A DNA stretch of 45,716 bases, taken from positions 1 to 45,716 of the forward strand of contig CBFGZI010000015.1 in assembly GCA_965653225.1 (NCBI GenBank), written 5' to 3'. Position numbers and translations under genes: made by a program. Source of the DNA: JALZDI01 sp965653225 (GTDB lineage Bacteria; Actinomycetota; Actinomycetes; Propionibacteriales; Nocardioidaceae). The notes under the pieces were generated by a model, which did not search any database, was not told where the DNA came from, and was given only the letters and a program-made list of their open reading frames with translations. Every line of letters begins with the position of its first letter. Position 1 is the stretch's first letter. This document shows, one piece after another, positions 33,704 to 42,560 of the stretch.

Positions 33704-34738
33704 ATGTCCCCCTCACGCCCCACGCGCAGGCGCGTCCCGCTGCCCGGCATCAGCTCTCGCGCCTGGGAGCACCCGGCCGACCGCGGCGCGCTGGTGGCGC
33801 TGCGCAAGCTGCGCGGGTTCGACAGCCTGATCAAGCGTCTGTCCGGCTTCATCAACGAGCGCGCGGTACGGCTGGTCTACCTCGGCTCGGCGATCCGCGT
33901 CGACGAGCGGCAGTTCCCGACGCTGCACCACCTGCTGGGCGAGGTGGCGGCGACGCTGGACGCGCCGGCGCTGCCGGAGCTGTACGTCGCCGCGAGCCCG
34001 TACCCGCAGGCGATCACGATCGGCATGGACAAGCCGATCATCGTCGTGGCGTCCGGGATGGTGGACCTGCTCGACGAGGAGGAGATGCGCTTCGTCCTCG
34101 GCCACGAGATGGGCCACGTCGGCAGCGGGCACGCGGTCTACCAGACCCTGCTGCAGCGGCTGATCGCCCTCAGCTCCGTGCTCACCGCGATCCCCCTCGG
34201 CGGGCTGACCGTCCGCGCCATCCTCGCGGGCCTGATGGAGTGGTCGCGCAAGGCCGAGCTCTCCGCCGACCGCGCCGGGCTGCTGGCCATGCAGGACCCC
34301 GCCGTCGCCTTCCGCGTGCACATGAAGCTCGCCAGCGGGGGCCACCTCGAGGACCTCGACCACACCTCCTTCTTCGCCCAGGGCGCCGAGTACGCCGCAG
34401 CCGGCGACCTGCGCGACTCGCTGCTCAAGCTCCTGCTCGTCGAGGCGCAGACGCATCCGTTCGCGGTCGTCCGCGCCGCCGAGCTCCGCCGGTGGATCGA
34501 CGCGGGCGAGTACACGAAGGTGCTCACCGGCGACTACCCCCGCCGCGAGGACGACGCCACCGCAGACGTGAGCCAGGCAGCGCAGGAGGCGGCCCGCAGC
34601 TACTCGGAGCTGTTCAAGCAGAGCCAGGACGTGGTGAGCAAGATCGTCCGCGACGCGTCGGCCTTCCTGGGCTCGGTGAAGGACTGGTTCAACCGCGGCT
34701 CCAACGGCGGGAACGGCGACCAGGGCGACAGCCGCTGA
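33704..34738 (+). CDS. M48 family metallopeptidase
   Basis: A 344-residue zinc protease. The active-site motif is VLGHEMGHVGSGHA (HEXXH) near residue 131, with the third ligand glutamate in KAELSADRAG. Hydrophobic stretches near 150-178 (LIALSSVLTAIPLGGLTVRAILAGL) suggest membrane association, as in HtpX-like proteases, though there is no N-terminal signal. The C-terminus is helical and ends with a glycine/asparagine-rich tail. The family degrades misfolded membrane proteins. The ATG at 33704 has AACTGT five bases upstream and no ribosome binding site. Confidence 0.9.
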   Translation: MSPSRPTRRRVPLPGISSRAWEHPADRGALVALRKLRGFDSLIKRLSGFINERAVRLVYLGSAIRVDERQFPTLHHLLGEVAATLDAPALPELYVAASPYPQAITIGMDKPIIVVASGMVDLLDEEEMRFVLGHEMGHVGSGHAVYQTLLQRLIALSSVLTAIPLGGLTVRAILAGLMEWSRKAELSADRAGLLAMQDPAVAFRVHMKLASGGHLEDLDHTSFFAQGAEYAAAGDLRDSLLKLLLVEAQTHPFAVVRAAELRRWIDAGEYTKVLTGDYPRREDDATADVSQAAQEAARSYSELFKQSQDVVSKIVRDASAFLGSVKDWFNRGSNGGNGDQGDSR

Positions 34739-34821
34739 CGCTCGCGCCGGGTCTGCACCGTTCGCCCCGTTGACATGGCGCGTACGGGCTCCCCCATCCG
34801 GGTCATGGGTCTCGGGACCTG

Positions 34822-34859
34822 ACGAGGCATCCTCGTACTGAGAGGACTTTGGGGAGTCC
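34822..34859 (+). promoter_or_regulatory. Two small hairpins in the leader of the first multicopper oxidase
   Basis: ACGAGG (34822-34827) pairs with CCTCGT (34831-34836), and GGACT (34844-34848) pairs with AGTCC (34855-34859). Both lie within 75 bases of the start codon. They could be operator half-sites, RNA stems or the terminator of the M48 gene. No clear promoter could be placed. Confidence 0.35.
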
Positions 34860-34896
34860 AACAAGTTCATACCGTGTGGGGAGTGGGGCGTCAGCA

Positions 34897-36519
34897 ATGA
34901 CTGTGACGCGACGAGATCTGCTGAAGATCGGGGGACTTGGACTACTGGGAACGGTGGGGGCGGGTGCGCTGCCGTGGGGCGGCACCGTCCTGGCCGACAC
35001 TGCGAGCCGGCTTTCGCCGGCGCACATGCCGCAGCCCTTCCAGACGCGGTTCGTGACACCACCGGTGCTGCGGCCGCTGAGGACCGTACGCGCACCCGAC
35101 GGCGCGCTGGTTGACGTGTTCGAGGTGGTCGAGCGCCAGGGGGTCCTGCACATCCTTCCCGGGGGCCTGCCCACCCGGGTGTGGGGCTACAACGGGATCG
35201 TGCCGGGGCCGACGATCAAGGTGCGCACCGGCCATCGGTCGATCCTGCGCGTGCGCAACCATCTGCCACCGACGCATCCGACGCTCGGCTACCCGTTCGG
35301 GACGTCGGTGCACCTGCACGGGTCGCCGTCGCTGCCGCAGTACGACGGCTACGCCAGCGACCTCACGTTTCCGGGGTTCTTCAAGGACTACCACTACCCG
35401 AACAGCCAGACGGCCACGACGCTCTGGTACCACGACCACGCGGTGCACCACACCGCGGAGAACGCGTACTCGGGCATGGCGGCGCAGTACCACATCCACG
35501 ACCCGCACGAGATGAGGTTGCTGCCGCAGGGAGAGTTCGACGTGCCGTTGACGATCCGGGACGCGTTGTTCGCGGCCGACGGTTCTCTCGCCTATGACGA
35601 CAACTCCGGGTCGGGGCTGTTCGGCGACGTGATCCTGGTGAACGGCCGTCCCTGGCCGGTGATGCGGGTGCGTCGCCGGGTCTACCGGTTCCGGTTCCTG
35701 ACAGCCGCGATCTCCCGGTCGTTCCGGTTCCAGCTCGGCAACGGGGACCCGGTGACGGTCGTCGCTACCGACGGCGGGCTGATGCCGCGGTCGCAGACCA
35801 TCACGCAGTGGCGGCAGGGCACGGCCGAGCGGTACGAGGTGCTCATCGACTTCCGTCGTTACCGGCCAGGCGACCGTGTGATCCTGCGCAACCTGTCCAA
35901 CCCGAACAATGTCGACTACAAGCACACCGACACGGTGATGGCCTTCGACGTCACCAACGCGCCCGTCGACAAGAGTGACCCGACGTGGAACCGCATCCCG
36001 GCCCACCCGTTCCAGCCCGCGGTGTTCGACATCTCCGAGGCCGACGTGGTGAATCACCGGCAGCTGCGCTTCGAGCGGGACAGCGACCAGTGGACCATCA
36101 ACGGCCTCACCTGGCAGAACGTCATCGACAGCAACTTCCAGGAGACCCTGGCGAGACCGAAGCTCAACGCCGTCGAGGTCTGGGAGATCCAGAACGACTC
36201 GGGTGACTGGTTCCACCCCGTGCACATCCACCTGATCGAGTTCAGGATCCTCGACCGGAACGGGAACCCGCCGTTCGACTACGAGCTCGGCCCGAAGGAC
36301 ACGGTCTACACCGGCGAGGACGAGACCGTGCACGTGCTGATGCGCTTCGGTCCACACAAGGGCCGGTACATGGTCCACTGCCACAACCTGGTGCACGAGG
36401 ACCACGACATGATGAACCAGTTCGGCGTCGACTTCAGGCCCGGAGAGATCGACCCGAACGACCCGATACTGGCCGCGCCCGCCGCGGTGGACAACCTGCC
36501 ACCGCCACCGCGCGTGTGA
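34897..36519 (+). CDS. Tat-exported multicopper oxidase, CotA-like (copy 1)
   Basis: A 540-residue laccase-type enzyme that oxidises phenols or metal ions and reduces oxygen to water outside the membrane. The Tat signal is TRRDLLK (4-10) followed by a hydrophobic glycine/leucine run. Copper ligands: HLH (139-141), WYHDH (178-182), HPVHIH (440-445), and HCHNLVHEDHDM (494-505), where C495, H440, H500 and axial M505 form the type 1 site. The order matches CotA and phenoxazinone synthase. The ATG is set by the Tat motif; the ribosome site (GGAG) is distant. A strong hairpin follows. A clear paralogue lies at 40723. Confidence 0.93.
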   Translation: MTVTRRDLLKIGGLGLLGTVGAGALPWGGTVLADTASRLSPAHMPQPFQTRFVTPPVLRPLRTVRAPDGALVDVFEVVERQGVLHILPGGLPTRVWGYNGIVPGPTIKVRTGHRSILRVRNHLPPTHPTLGYPFGTSVHLHGSPSLPQYDGYASDLTFPGFFKDYHYPNSQTATTLWYHDHAVHHTAENAYSGMAAQYHIHDPHEMRLLPQGEFDVPLTIRDALFAADGSLAYDDNSGSGLFGDVILVNGRPWPVMRVRRRVYRFRFLTAAISRSFRFQLGNGDPVTVVATDGGLMPRSQTITQWRQGTAERYEVLIDFRRYRPGDRVILRNLSNPNNVDYKHTDTVMAFDVTNAPVDKSDPTWNRIPAHPFQPAVFDISEADVVNHRQLRFERDSDQWTINGLTWQNVIDSNFQETLARPKLNAVEVWEIQNDSGDWFHPVHIHLIEFRILDRNGNPPFDYELGPKDTVYTGEDETVHVLMRFGPHKGRYMVHCHNLVHEDHDMMNQFGVDFRPGEIDPNDPILAAPAAVDNLPPPPRV

Positions 36520-36530
36520 CTGGCAGATGT

Positions 36531-36567
36531 ACGTGGGGCCGGGGCTCCCCTCGTCCCGGTCCCACGT
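36531..36567. terminator. Strong 13-bp stem between multicopper oxidase and YjbR genes
   Basis: ACGTGGGGCCGGG (36531-36543) pairs with CCCGGTCCCACGT (36555-36567) with one G-T wobble, around an 11-base loop. It is the best hairpin in the window and lies between convergent genes, so it probably terminates both. Confidence 0.7.
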
Positions 36568-36570
36568 CTG

Positions 36571-36984
36571 TCAGAGGGTGTCCTCGAGGTCGTGCTCGGC
36601 GAGCCACTGCCGGGCCAGCCGCTTCGGCGCTCGCGCCAGCCACGCGTCGTACACCGTCTCCGCGAGCTCCTCGCGCGACAGCTCGCCCACCCGGCTGTGC
36701 CGCAGCAGCACCGACGTGTGCCCCTTGAAGTGCGGGGTGGTGAAGAACGGCGTGGTGTCGTCGGCCACCAGCGCTTCCTTCTGCTCCTCCGAATCCACCC
36801 AGAACACGACGACGTCGTCGTACCGCTCCCCCGTCTCGGGGTCGAACGCGTCCGGTCGCGGGTTCCGGAAGAACACGAAGCTCTTGCCACGCACCTGGTA
36901 GACCACGGTGTTGCCCGCTGCGCGCTGCGCGCCCGGCATGCTGCCGGCGATCTCGTGGATGTCGGAGACCGTTGCCCGCGCCAT
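36571..36984 (-). CDS. MmcQ/YjbR family protein
   Basis: A 137-residue single-domain protein of the YjbR (DUF419) fold, with the usual VVYQVRGKSFVFF and WVDSEEQKEALVADD segments. The fold resembles a double-wing DNA-binding domain, but its role is not known. There is no signal peptide. TAGTGT (36996 to 36991) lies six bases before the ATG, so it is probably leaderless. It is divergent from the GNAT gene with only 43 bases between, and both starts show the same promoter geometry. Confidence 0.85.
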   Translation of the reverse strand: MARATVSDIHEIAGSMPGAQRAAGNTVVYQVRGKSFVFFRNPRPDAFDPETGERYDDVVVFWVDSEEQKEALVADDTTPFFTTPHFKGHTSVLLRHSRVGELSREELAETVYDAWLARAPKRLARQWLAEHDLEDTL

Positions 36985-37027
36985 GCCACGACACTAGAGC
37001 GTCGGTGCCGCACGCGATGATGAGCCC

Positions 37028-37618
37028 ATGAGCGGACACCTCGACGCCGTCGCCTGGCCGGCACGCACCCGGCGCCTCACGATCCGACCGGCCGTCGAGG
37101 ACGACGTCGACCCCGTCTGGCAGATCCGCCGCCTCGACTCGGTCGGGCGCTGGATGCGCAGCGCCGCCGCCGACCCGGGCGAGTTCCGCAAGGAGTTCCG
37201 CGATCCCGAGCGCCTGGCCAAGACCCTGGTCATCGAGCGTGACGGCGTGCTCATCGGCGACCTCATGGTCGCGGTCGAAGACGGGTGGGCGCAGAACGAG
37301 GTCGCCGAGCGCGCACGCGCGGTCCAGGCCGAGCTCGGCTGGTGCCTCGACCCCAAGTACGAAGGAAACGGCTACGCCACCGAGGCCGTTGCCGAGCTGG
37401 TGCGCATCTGCTTCGAAGACCTCGGGCTGCGTCGGGTCACCGCCAACTGCTTCGCCGACAACGAGCCGTCGTGGCGGCTGATGGAGCGGCTGGGGATGCG
37501 CCGCGAGCTGCACGCGGTCAGCGAGTCCCTGCACCGCAACGGCGAGTGGCTCGACGGGTACGGCTACGCGCTGCTGGCCGAGGAGTGGCGTTCGCGTCGG
37601 AGGCCGGACGACAGTTGA
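37028..37618 (+). CDS. GNAT family N-acetyltransferase
   Basis: A 196-residue acetyltransferase of the RimJ/RimL type. RRLTIRPAVEDDVDPVW opens the domain, GWCLDPKYEGNGYATEAVAELVR (about residues 109-131) is the acetyl-CoA-binding motif, and LRRVTANCFADNEPSWRLMERLGM is the C-terminal motif. The acceptor may be a protein N-terminus or a small molecule. GATGAT lies six bases before the ATG with no ribosome site, fitting leaderless transcription. Confidence 0.92.
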   Translation: MSGHLDAVAWPARTRRLTIRPAVEDDVDPVWQIRRLDSVGRWMRSAAADPGEFRKEFRDPERLAKTLVIERDGVLIGDLMVAVEDGWAQNEVAERARAVQAELGWCLDPKYEGNGYATEAVAELVRICFEDLGLRRVTANCFADNEPSWRLMERLGMRRELHAVSESLHRNGEWLDGYGYALLAEEWRSRRRPDDS

Positions 37619-37645
37619 CTGTGGAGTCGGCCCCTCGCGGCCACG

Positions 37646-38041
37646 TCAGCCCATCGAGTGGACTCTGTCCACCGAGATGGTGAGCAGTACGCGCACCTCG
37701 TCGCGGCCGCCGTACCAGGGGTAGGGACCGCCGAGGTAGCGCTGTGACAGCGCCTCGACGTGCTCCACCGCGCCCTCGGTGGTGGCCCGCAGCACCTGGC
37801 CCCGGACCGAGAAGTACCGGCTGGGGGTGTCGGGATCCGCGACGGCGACGGCAACGCGCGGGTCGCGTTCGACGTTCCTCAGCTTCTGGGCGCCGCGCAC
37901 GGTGTTGACGAGTACGTGCTCCCCGTCGGTGTCGACCCAGACCTGGGTGAGCTGCGGTGACCCGTCGGGCATCGTGGTCGACAGGTAGCCGATCGCCGGC
38001 CTGCGCAGCAGGTCGTGCAGCTCGTCGGGTTCCTGAGGCAT
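37646..38041 (-). CDS. PPOX-class F420-dependent oxidoreductase-like protein
   Basis: A 131-residue split-barrel flavin or F420-binding protein. RRPAIGYLSTTMPDGSPQ is the entry strand pair, and RGAQKLRNVERDPRVAVAV contains the basic cofactor-binding residues. It is related in fold to the protein at 26099 but clearly a different subgroup. TAGCGT (38053 to 38048) lies exactly six bases before the ATG. The substrate is unknown. It is convergent with the GNAT gene. Confidence 0.87.
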   Translation of the reverse strand: MPQEPDELHDLLRRPAIGYLSTTMPDGSPQLTQVWVDTDGEHVLVNTVRGAQKLRNVERDPRVAVAVADPDTPSRYFSVRGQVLRATTEGAVEHVEALSQRYLGGPYPWYGGRDEVRVLLTISVDRVHSMG

Positions 38042-38072
38042 GCATCGACGCTAACAACCTGCGACCCGGGCC

Positions 38073-38288
38073 CTACTCGGCGGACACGGGGCGGTCGAGA
38101 CGGTCGGCCAGTCCGCTCGAGCCTGCTGCGAGGCCTCGCAAGCACAGGGCCACGATCCGCTGCGAACGCCGGCGCCTCTCGCGCCGGGGCCGCTGCGGCG
38201 GCTCCGGCACCACAGGTGCGTCGGGCAGCGCGGACTGCGCCTGCTCGCGCGTTAGCCTGACGGCGATATCGGCGGCGATGGGAAGCAT
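38073..38288 (-). CDS. Small basic protein, unknown
   Basis: A 71-residue protein with an N-terminal helix-like segment (LPIAADIAVRLTREQAQSAL), a proline-rich turn and a strongly basic stretch RPRRERRRRSQR, then a hydrophobic RIVALCLRGLAAG. AGGAGAGGAG precedes the ATG at 38288, and a good promoter lies upstream, so it is probably expressed. It is divergent from the CGNR regulator. Nucleic acid or membrane binding is possible from charge alone; no family is recognised. Confidence 0.55.
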   Translation of the reverse strand: MLPIAADIAVRLTREQAQSALPDAPVVPEPPQRPRRERRRRSQRIVALCLRGLAAGSSGLADRLDRPVSAE

Positions 38289-38331
38289 AGGGGTCTCCTC
38301 TCCTGTCCCCTCCCCCGAAGTATCAACACCT

Positions 38332-38361
38332 TTTATATCGTTAGCAGGTGCCACGGGTCAA
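38332..38361 (-). promoter_or_regulatory. Near-consensus promoter for the small basic protein
   Basis: On the minus strand TTGACC (38361 to 38356), an 18-base spacer and TATAAA (38337 to 38332). The region is notably AT-rich compared with its surroundings. A TATGCT (38369-38374) on the plus strand could be the -10 box for the divergent CGNR gene, so the two promoters overlap. Confidence 0.65.
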
Positions 38362-38403
38362 CACTTGCTATGCTCTTAACAGGGGTCGAACGGAGGAGTG
38401 CCC

Positions 38404-38961
38404 GTGGCCGTGGAAGCATCGCCGGACGCCGTGCTCGTGCAGGACTTCGCGAACACGCGCGACCTGCGCACCTTCATCCCGCGCGGCCACCCCTACCGCG
38501 ACGGCACCGGCGACGAGCTGGCTTCCGCCCAGGCCCTGGCGAGCTGGCTCGTCGACCAAGGACTGATGCCCGAGGGCGGCCGTGTCAGCAGGGGCGACCA
38601 TGCGCGCGTCGTCGAGCTGCGCTCCGTGCTGCGCTCCGCGCTCGACCGTCGGGAGGACGGCGACGACCTCCCGCCGTCGTACGCAGCTCCGCTGCAGGTC
38701 GAGCTCGACGCGACCGAGGGTCCGCGACTGACCTACGCGGCCTCGGGCGTCGACCAGGCGCTCGGCCGGATCTGCGCAGCGGCGCTGCGCACGGCGCTCA
38801 CCGGCGAGTGGCGGCGGCTGCGGGTCTGCGCGGCCGACGACTGCCAATGGGTCTTCTTCGACCAGTCCAAGCCGGGCCGGGGCCGCTACTGCGCGCCGGA
38901 CACGTGCGGCAACAGGGTCAAGACCCGCGCCTACCGGCAGCGCAAGGCCGGCGGTGCCTGA
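38404..38961 (+). CDS. CGNR zinc finger (ABATE domain) regulator
   Basis: A 185-residue protein. The N-terminal part (about 8-130) is the ABATE domain; the C-terminal CGNR zinc finger is VCAADDCQWVFFD, then RYCAPDTCGNRVKTRAYRQR, with four cysteines for zinc. Such proteins are thought to be stress-linked DNA-binding regulators. Of three in-frame GTG codons I take 38404, since GGAGGA (38392-38397) lies six bases before it. It faces the small basic protein and may control it. Confidence 0.9.
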   Translation: MAVEASPDAVLVQDFANTRDLRTFIPRGHPYRDGTGDELASAQALASWLVDQGLMPEGGRVSRGDHARVVELRSVLRSALDRREDGDDLPPSYAAPLQVELDATEGPRLTYAASGVDQALGRICAAALRTALTGEWRRLRVCAADDCQWVFFDQSKPGRGRYCAPDTCGNRVKTRAYRQRKAGGA

Positions 38962-38981
38962 GCAGCCAGCCGCGCGCTGGG

Positions 38982-39500
38982 TTACTTGTCGGTGGTCCCG
39001 TCGACACACTCGCGGAGCAGGTCGGCGTGCCCGTTGTGCTGGGCGTACTCCTCGATCATGTGCACCACGACGCTGCGCACCGACATCTCGCCCATCCGCG
39101 CGGTGGTGATGGTGTCGTCGTACGACGCCGCGGCCAGCGCCTCGTCGGCGAGCCGGCACTCCTCGAGCAACCGTTCGTAGTCCGGTTGCGCGCGGAGCGG
39201 GTCGATGTCCTCGAAGTCGGCGTCCCGGCCGAGCGCGGGGTCGTACATCGGCTCGAGGTCCTGCCCGGCGATGCGCTCCCGGAACCACACCCGCTCGACC
39301 TTGGCCATGTGGCGGACCAGCCCGAGCAGGGAGAGGTTCGACGGCGGTACAGAGCGCTGTGCGAGCAGGTCGCCCGTCAGGCCCGCGCACTTGTGCCGCA
39401 GCAGGGCGCGGTGCCAGGCCAGGAAGCCCTCGAGCATCGGCCGCTCGTGGCCGGTGAGGGGAAACTCGGGCAGTGGGACGTCCGGCGCGGTCCACGTCAT
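38982..39500 (-). CDS. DinB family (DUF664) protein
   Basis: A 172-residue four-helix metal-binding protein. The ligand histidines are in GLVRHMAKVERVWF and VVHMIEEYAQHNGHADLLRE, the standard DUF664 pattern. Related enzymes use bacillithiol or mycothiol, but the partner thiol and substrate are not known here. GATGAT (39512 to 39507) lies six bases before the ATG. It is convergent with the CGNR gene and follows the quinone oxidoreductase-like gene on the same strand. Confidence 0.9.
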   Translation of the reverse strand: MTWTAPDVPLPEFPLTGHERPMLEGFLAWHRALLRHKCAGLTGDLLAQRSVPPSNLSLLGLVRHMAKVERVWFRERIAGQDLEPMYDPALGRDADFEDIDPLRAQPDYERLLEECRLADEALAAASYDDTITTARMGEMSVRSVVVHMIEEYAQHNGHADLLRECVDGTTDK

Positions 39501-39563
39501 GCCGACATCATCACAGGCACGACTACGCGCGCGGCCGGCCAGGGCTGAGCCACCCGTCGAGGG

Positions 39564-40466
39564 TCAGGGAACCAGGACGAGCTTCCCGCGGACGTGACCG
39601 CCCGTGCTGATCCGGTACGCCTCAGCCGCCCGGTCGAACGGGAAGGTCTCGACCGTGACCCGCACCTTGCCTTCGGCCAGCAGGTCGGCGACCTCCGCCA
39701 TGGCCTGCATGGGCCTGCTGTCGGCACCGCCAGTGCTCACTTGCACGCCCGCGTCCCCGGCGGTGAAGTTGGCGATGGTCACGACCTGGGACGGCTGGGA
39801 CACCAGCCCCACGAGCTCTTCGACAGGTGTCTTGCCGGCGACGTCGAGGACAGCGTCGACGGGACCTCCGGCGGCCTCCCGCACCCGGTCGGCCACGCCG
39901 TCGCCGTAGAGAACGGGCGTCGCGCCCAGCTCGCGCAGGTAGCCGTGGTTGGCCTCTCCGGCCGAGGCGACCACCTTCGCACCTCGCGCGACCGCCATCT
40001 GCACGGCGACAGCGCCGACGCCACCGGAGCCGCCGTCGACGAACACCGTGTCACCGGCCTTGACGTCCAGCAGACGCAGACCGCGCTCGCTCGTCTCCCC
40101 CGCCACGCCGGATGCGGCCGCCACCGGCCAGTCGACGGACGCCGGCTTCGCCGCCCAGGAGTCGAGCACGGCGAGCTCTGCCTGGGTGCCGGAACCGCGG
40201 CCGAGCACCTCGTCGCCCACCGACACGTCGGTGACACCCTCGCCGACCTCGTCCACCACGCCGGCGGCGTCGAAGCCGAGGTAACCGGTGCCGCTCAGGG
40301 GCTCACCGCCGGCCATCGCCCCGCTGAGGATCTTCCAGTCGATGGGATTGACGCTGGCCCCGCGCACCGCGATCCGGACCTGGCCCGGACCGGCATGCGG
40401 CTCGGGCGCGTCGGCCCACTCCAGCACCTCGGGGCCTCCGTACCTGCTGAACTGCAGCGCTCGCAT
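39564..40466 (-). CDS. NADP-dependent quinone oxidoreductase-like MDR protein
   Basis: A 300-residue medium-chain dehydrogenase/reductase without zinc ligands. FSRYGGPEVLEW and SVNPIDWKIL are the N-terminal hallmarks; VFVDGGSGGVGAVAVQMA is the nucleotide-binding motif near residue 142. The family reduces quinones or enones with NADPH. GGAAGGAA precedes the ATG at 40466. It stands 256 bases from the second multicopper oxidase, divergent. Confidence 0.9.
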   Translation of the reverse strand: MRALQFSRYGGPEVLEWADAPEPHAGPGQVRIAVRGASVNPIDWKILSGAMAGGEPLSGTGYLGFDAAGVVDEVGEGVTDVSVGDEVLGRGSGTQAELAVLDSWAAKPASVDWPVAAASGVAGETSERGLRLLDVKAGDTVFVDGGSGGVGAVAVQMAVARGAKVVASAGEANHGYLRELGATPVLYGDGVADRVREAAGGPVDAVLDVAGKTPVEELVGLVSQPSQVVTIANFTAGDAGVQVSTGGADSRPMQAMAEVADLLAEGKVRVTVETFPFDRAAEAYRISTGGHVRGKLVLVP

Positions 40467-40641
40467 CAGACGGTTCCTTCCTGCGCTCGTGATCCCTTCC
40501 CCAGCACCAACCGCGGGGTGGGCTGCTGTATTTCTGCCAACGCAGTCGACGCCGCCTGCAGCGGTGCGGTCGCTGGGGAGTTTCGTTCCCTGGTTGAAAA
40601 ATCAGGTGACCGCGCCCCGATTGCTCAGGCGACGTGGCCCT

Positions 40642-40678
40642 AGTGGGCGGTCCCGTCCGGGGCATGGTCTGGCCCACT
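40642..40678 (+). promoter_or_regulatory. Inverted repeat upstream of the second multicopper oxidase
   Basis: AGTGGGC (40642-40648) and GCCCACT (40672-40678) are exact reverse complements 23 bases apart, 44 bases before the oxidase start codon. It may be an operator or leader stem. Nothing else clear is seen in 40467-40722. Confidence 0.4.
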
Positions 40679-40722
40679 GACCCGGCACATGCTGAATGTG
40701 TCGATATTGGGAGGCGACGTCG

Positions 40723-42363
40723 ATGAAGGTTTCAAGGAGGGAAGTCCTCAAGATCGGGGGTCTTGGAGCACTCGGCGCGTTCGGTGCGGCGGCGCTTCCG
40801 AGGGGGGCAATGCTGGGCGCGCAGGTCGTACCCGGCCTGGCGCCGGCGGACATGCCGGTGCCGTTCCGGATGCCGTTCACGCGGGGCGCGTCGATTCGCC
40901 CGGACGCCATCACCCGCGCGGCCGACGGCGCGCTGGTCGAGCACTACAGCGTCATGGAGAGCCCGGCGACCGTGCACATCCTCCCCAAGGGACAGCCGAC
41001 CACGTTCTGGGGCTACAACGGCCAGGTGCCGGGACCGACGGTCAGGATCGCGCACGACCACCGGGCGATCATGCGTGTGCGTAACCACCTGCCGTCGACC
41101 AACCCCCTGCTGAAGTACCCGTCGACCACGTCGGTGCACCTGCACGGCTCGCCGTCACTGCCGCAGTTCGACGGCTACGCGAGCGACCTCACACCGAGCG
41201 GCTTCTTCAAGGACTACCACTACCCGAACACCGAGACCGCGGTGACCTTGTGGTACCACGACCACGGCGTCGACCACACATCGGAGAACGCCTACTTCGG
41301 CCTGGCGGCGCAGTACCACATCCACGACCCACACGAGATGCGGCTGCTACCGCAGGGCGAGTTCGACGTGCCCCTGACCGTGCGGGACGCCCAGTTCGCC
41401 GCGGACGGGTCGCTGGCGTTCAACGACGACTCCAACTCCGGCGTCATGGGCAACGTGATCCTGATGAACGGTGTCCCGTGGCCGGTGATGCGGGTCAAGC
41501 GACGCGTCTACCGGTTCCGCCTGCTGGCAGCCGCGATCTCGCGGTCCTGGCGGTTCCAGCTCAACAACGGCGACCCGGTGACGATGGTGGCCACCGACGG
41601 CGGCCTGATGCCGCGTTCGCAGACGGTCAGCCAGTGGCGGCACGGTGTCGCGGAGCGCTACGAGTTCCTCGTCGACTTCGCGCGGTACCGGCCGGGTGAG
41701 CGGGTGATCCTGCACAACCTGTCGAACCCGAACAACGTCGACTTCGCCAACACCGATGTCGTGATGGCCTTCGACGTCACCGACGCGCCGTTCGACAAGA
41801 CCGACCCCACGTGGAACCGCATCCCGGACGTGCTGAACCCGAACGAGCCGACAATGGCCCTCACCGAGGCCGACGCGGTGCGGACGCGACAGTTCCTGTT
41901 CGAGCGGCAGGGCGGAATATGGACGATCAACGGCAAGACCTGGGAAGACGTGATCAACAGCAACTTCCAGTTCCTGCTCGCCGACCCTGACCTCAACGAC
42001 GTCGAGGTCTGGGAGTTCGTCAACGGCGGTGGTGGCTGGTTCCACCCGGTGCACATCCACCTGATCGAGTTCAAGATCCTCGACCGCAACGGGGCGCCGC
42101 CGTTCCCCTTCGAGCTGGGCCCGAAGGACGTCGTGTACGTGGGCGAGGGCGACACCGTCCGACTGGTCGCGAAGTTCGGTCCGCACCGTGGCCGCTACAT
42201 GATGCACTGCCACAACCTCGTGCACGAGGACCACGACATGATGGGGCAGTTCGCGGTCGGCTGGAAGCCCGGCGACGCGGACATCAACGACCCGGTGACG
42301 GCTGCACCCGCCGAGGTCGACGACCTTCCGCTGCCGCCGGGCTTGAGGCCTGTTGCACGCTGA
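40723..42363 (+). CDS. Tat-exported multicopper oxidase, CotA-like (copy 2)
   Basis: A 546-residue paralogue of the oxidase at 34897, identical over many stretches (for example FFKDYHYPN and AAQYHIHDPHEMRLLPQG). The Tat signal is SRREVLK (4-10). Copper ligands are all present: HLHGS, WYHDH, HPVHIH (from H441) and HCHNLVHEDHDM (495-506) with C496, H501 and M506 at the type 1 site. GGGAGG lies seven bases before the ATG; the TTG or longer starts upstream would bury the Tat motif. The two paralogues are separated by seven unrelated genes. Substrate unknown; phenols, bilirubin or Mn(II) are possible from the family. Confidence 0.93.
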   Translation: MKVSRREVLKIGGLGALGAFGAAALPRGAMLGAQVVPGLAPADMPVPFRMPFTRGASIRPDAITRAADGALVEHYSVMESPATVHILPKGQPTTFWGYNGQVPGPTVRIAHDHRAIMRVRNHLPSTNPLLKYPSTTSVHLHGSPSLPQFDGYASDLTPSGFFKDYHYPNTETAVTLWYHDHGVDHTSENAYFGLAAQYHIHDPHEMRLLPQGEFDVPLTVRDAQFAADGSLAFNDDSNSGVMGNVILMNGVPWPVMRVKRRVYRFRLLAAAISRSWRFQLNNGDPVTMVATDGGLMPRSQTVSQWRHGVAERYEFLVDFARYRPGERVILHNLSNPNNVDFANTDVVMAFDVTDAPFDKTDPTWNRIPDVLNPNEPTMALTEADAVRTRQFLFERQGGIWTINGKTWEDVINSNFQFLLADPDLNDVEVWEFVNGGGGWFHPVHIHLIEFKILDRNGAPPFPFELGPKDVVYVGEGDTVRLVAKFGPHRGRYMMHCHNLVHEDHDMMGQFAVGWKPGDADINDPVTAAPAEVDDLPLPPGLRPVAR

Positions 42364-42560
42364 GACCTGCTGCAGGTCTGATGCACGTTTGCTGACACTG
42401 AGCGCGTGTTCGACATCTTGGCCGGGAACGACGCAGAACCGGTACTGCCCACGGCTGCGTTGTTCCCGGTCGGAAGTTTGATGGTGACGACAAGTTCCGC
42501 ACTGCCGTCCCTGTTGCGATCCGCAGAATTATTGCTGTTGGCAACTGACGGCACGACGAG

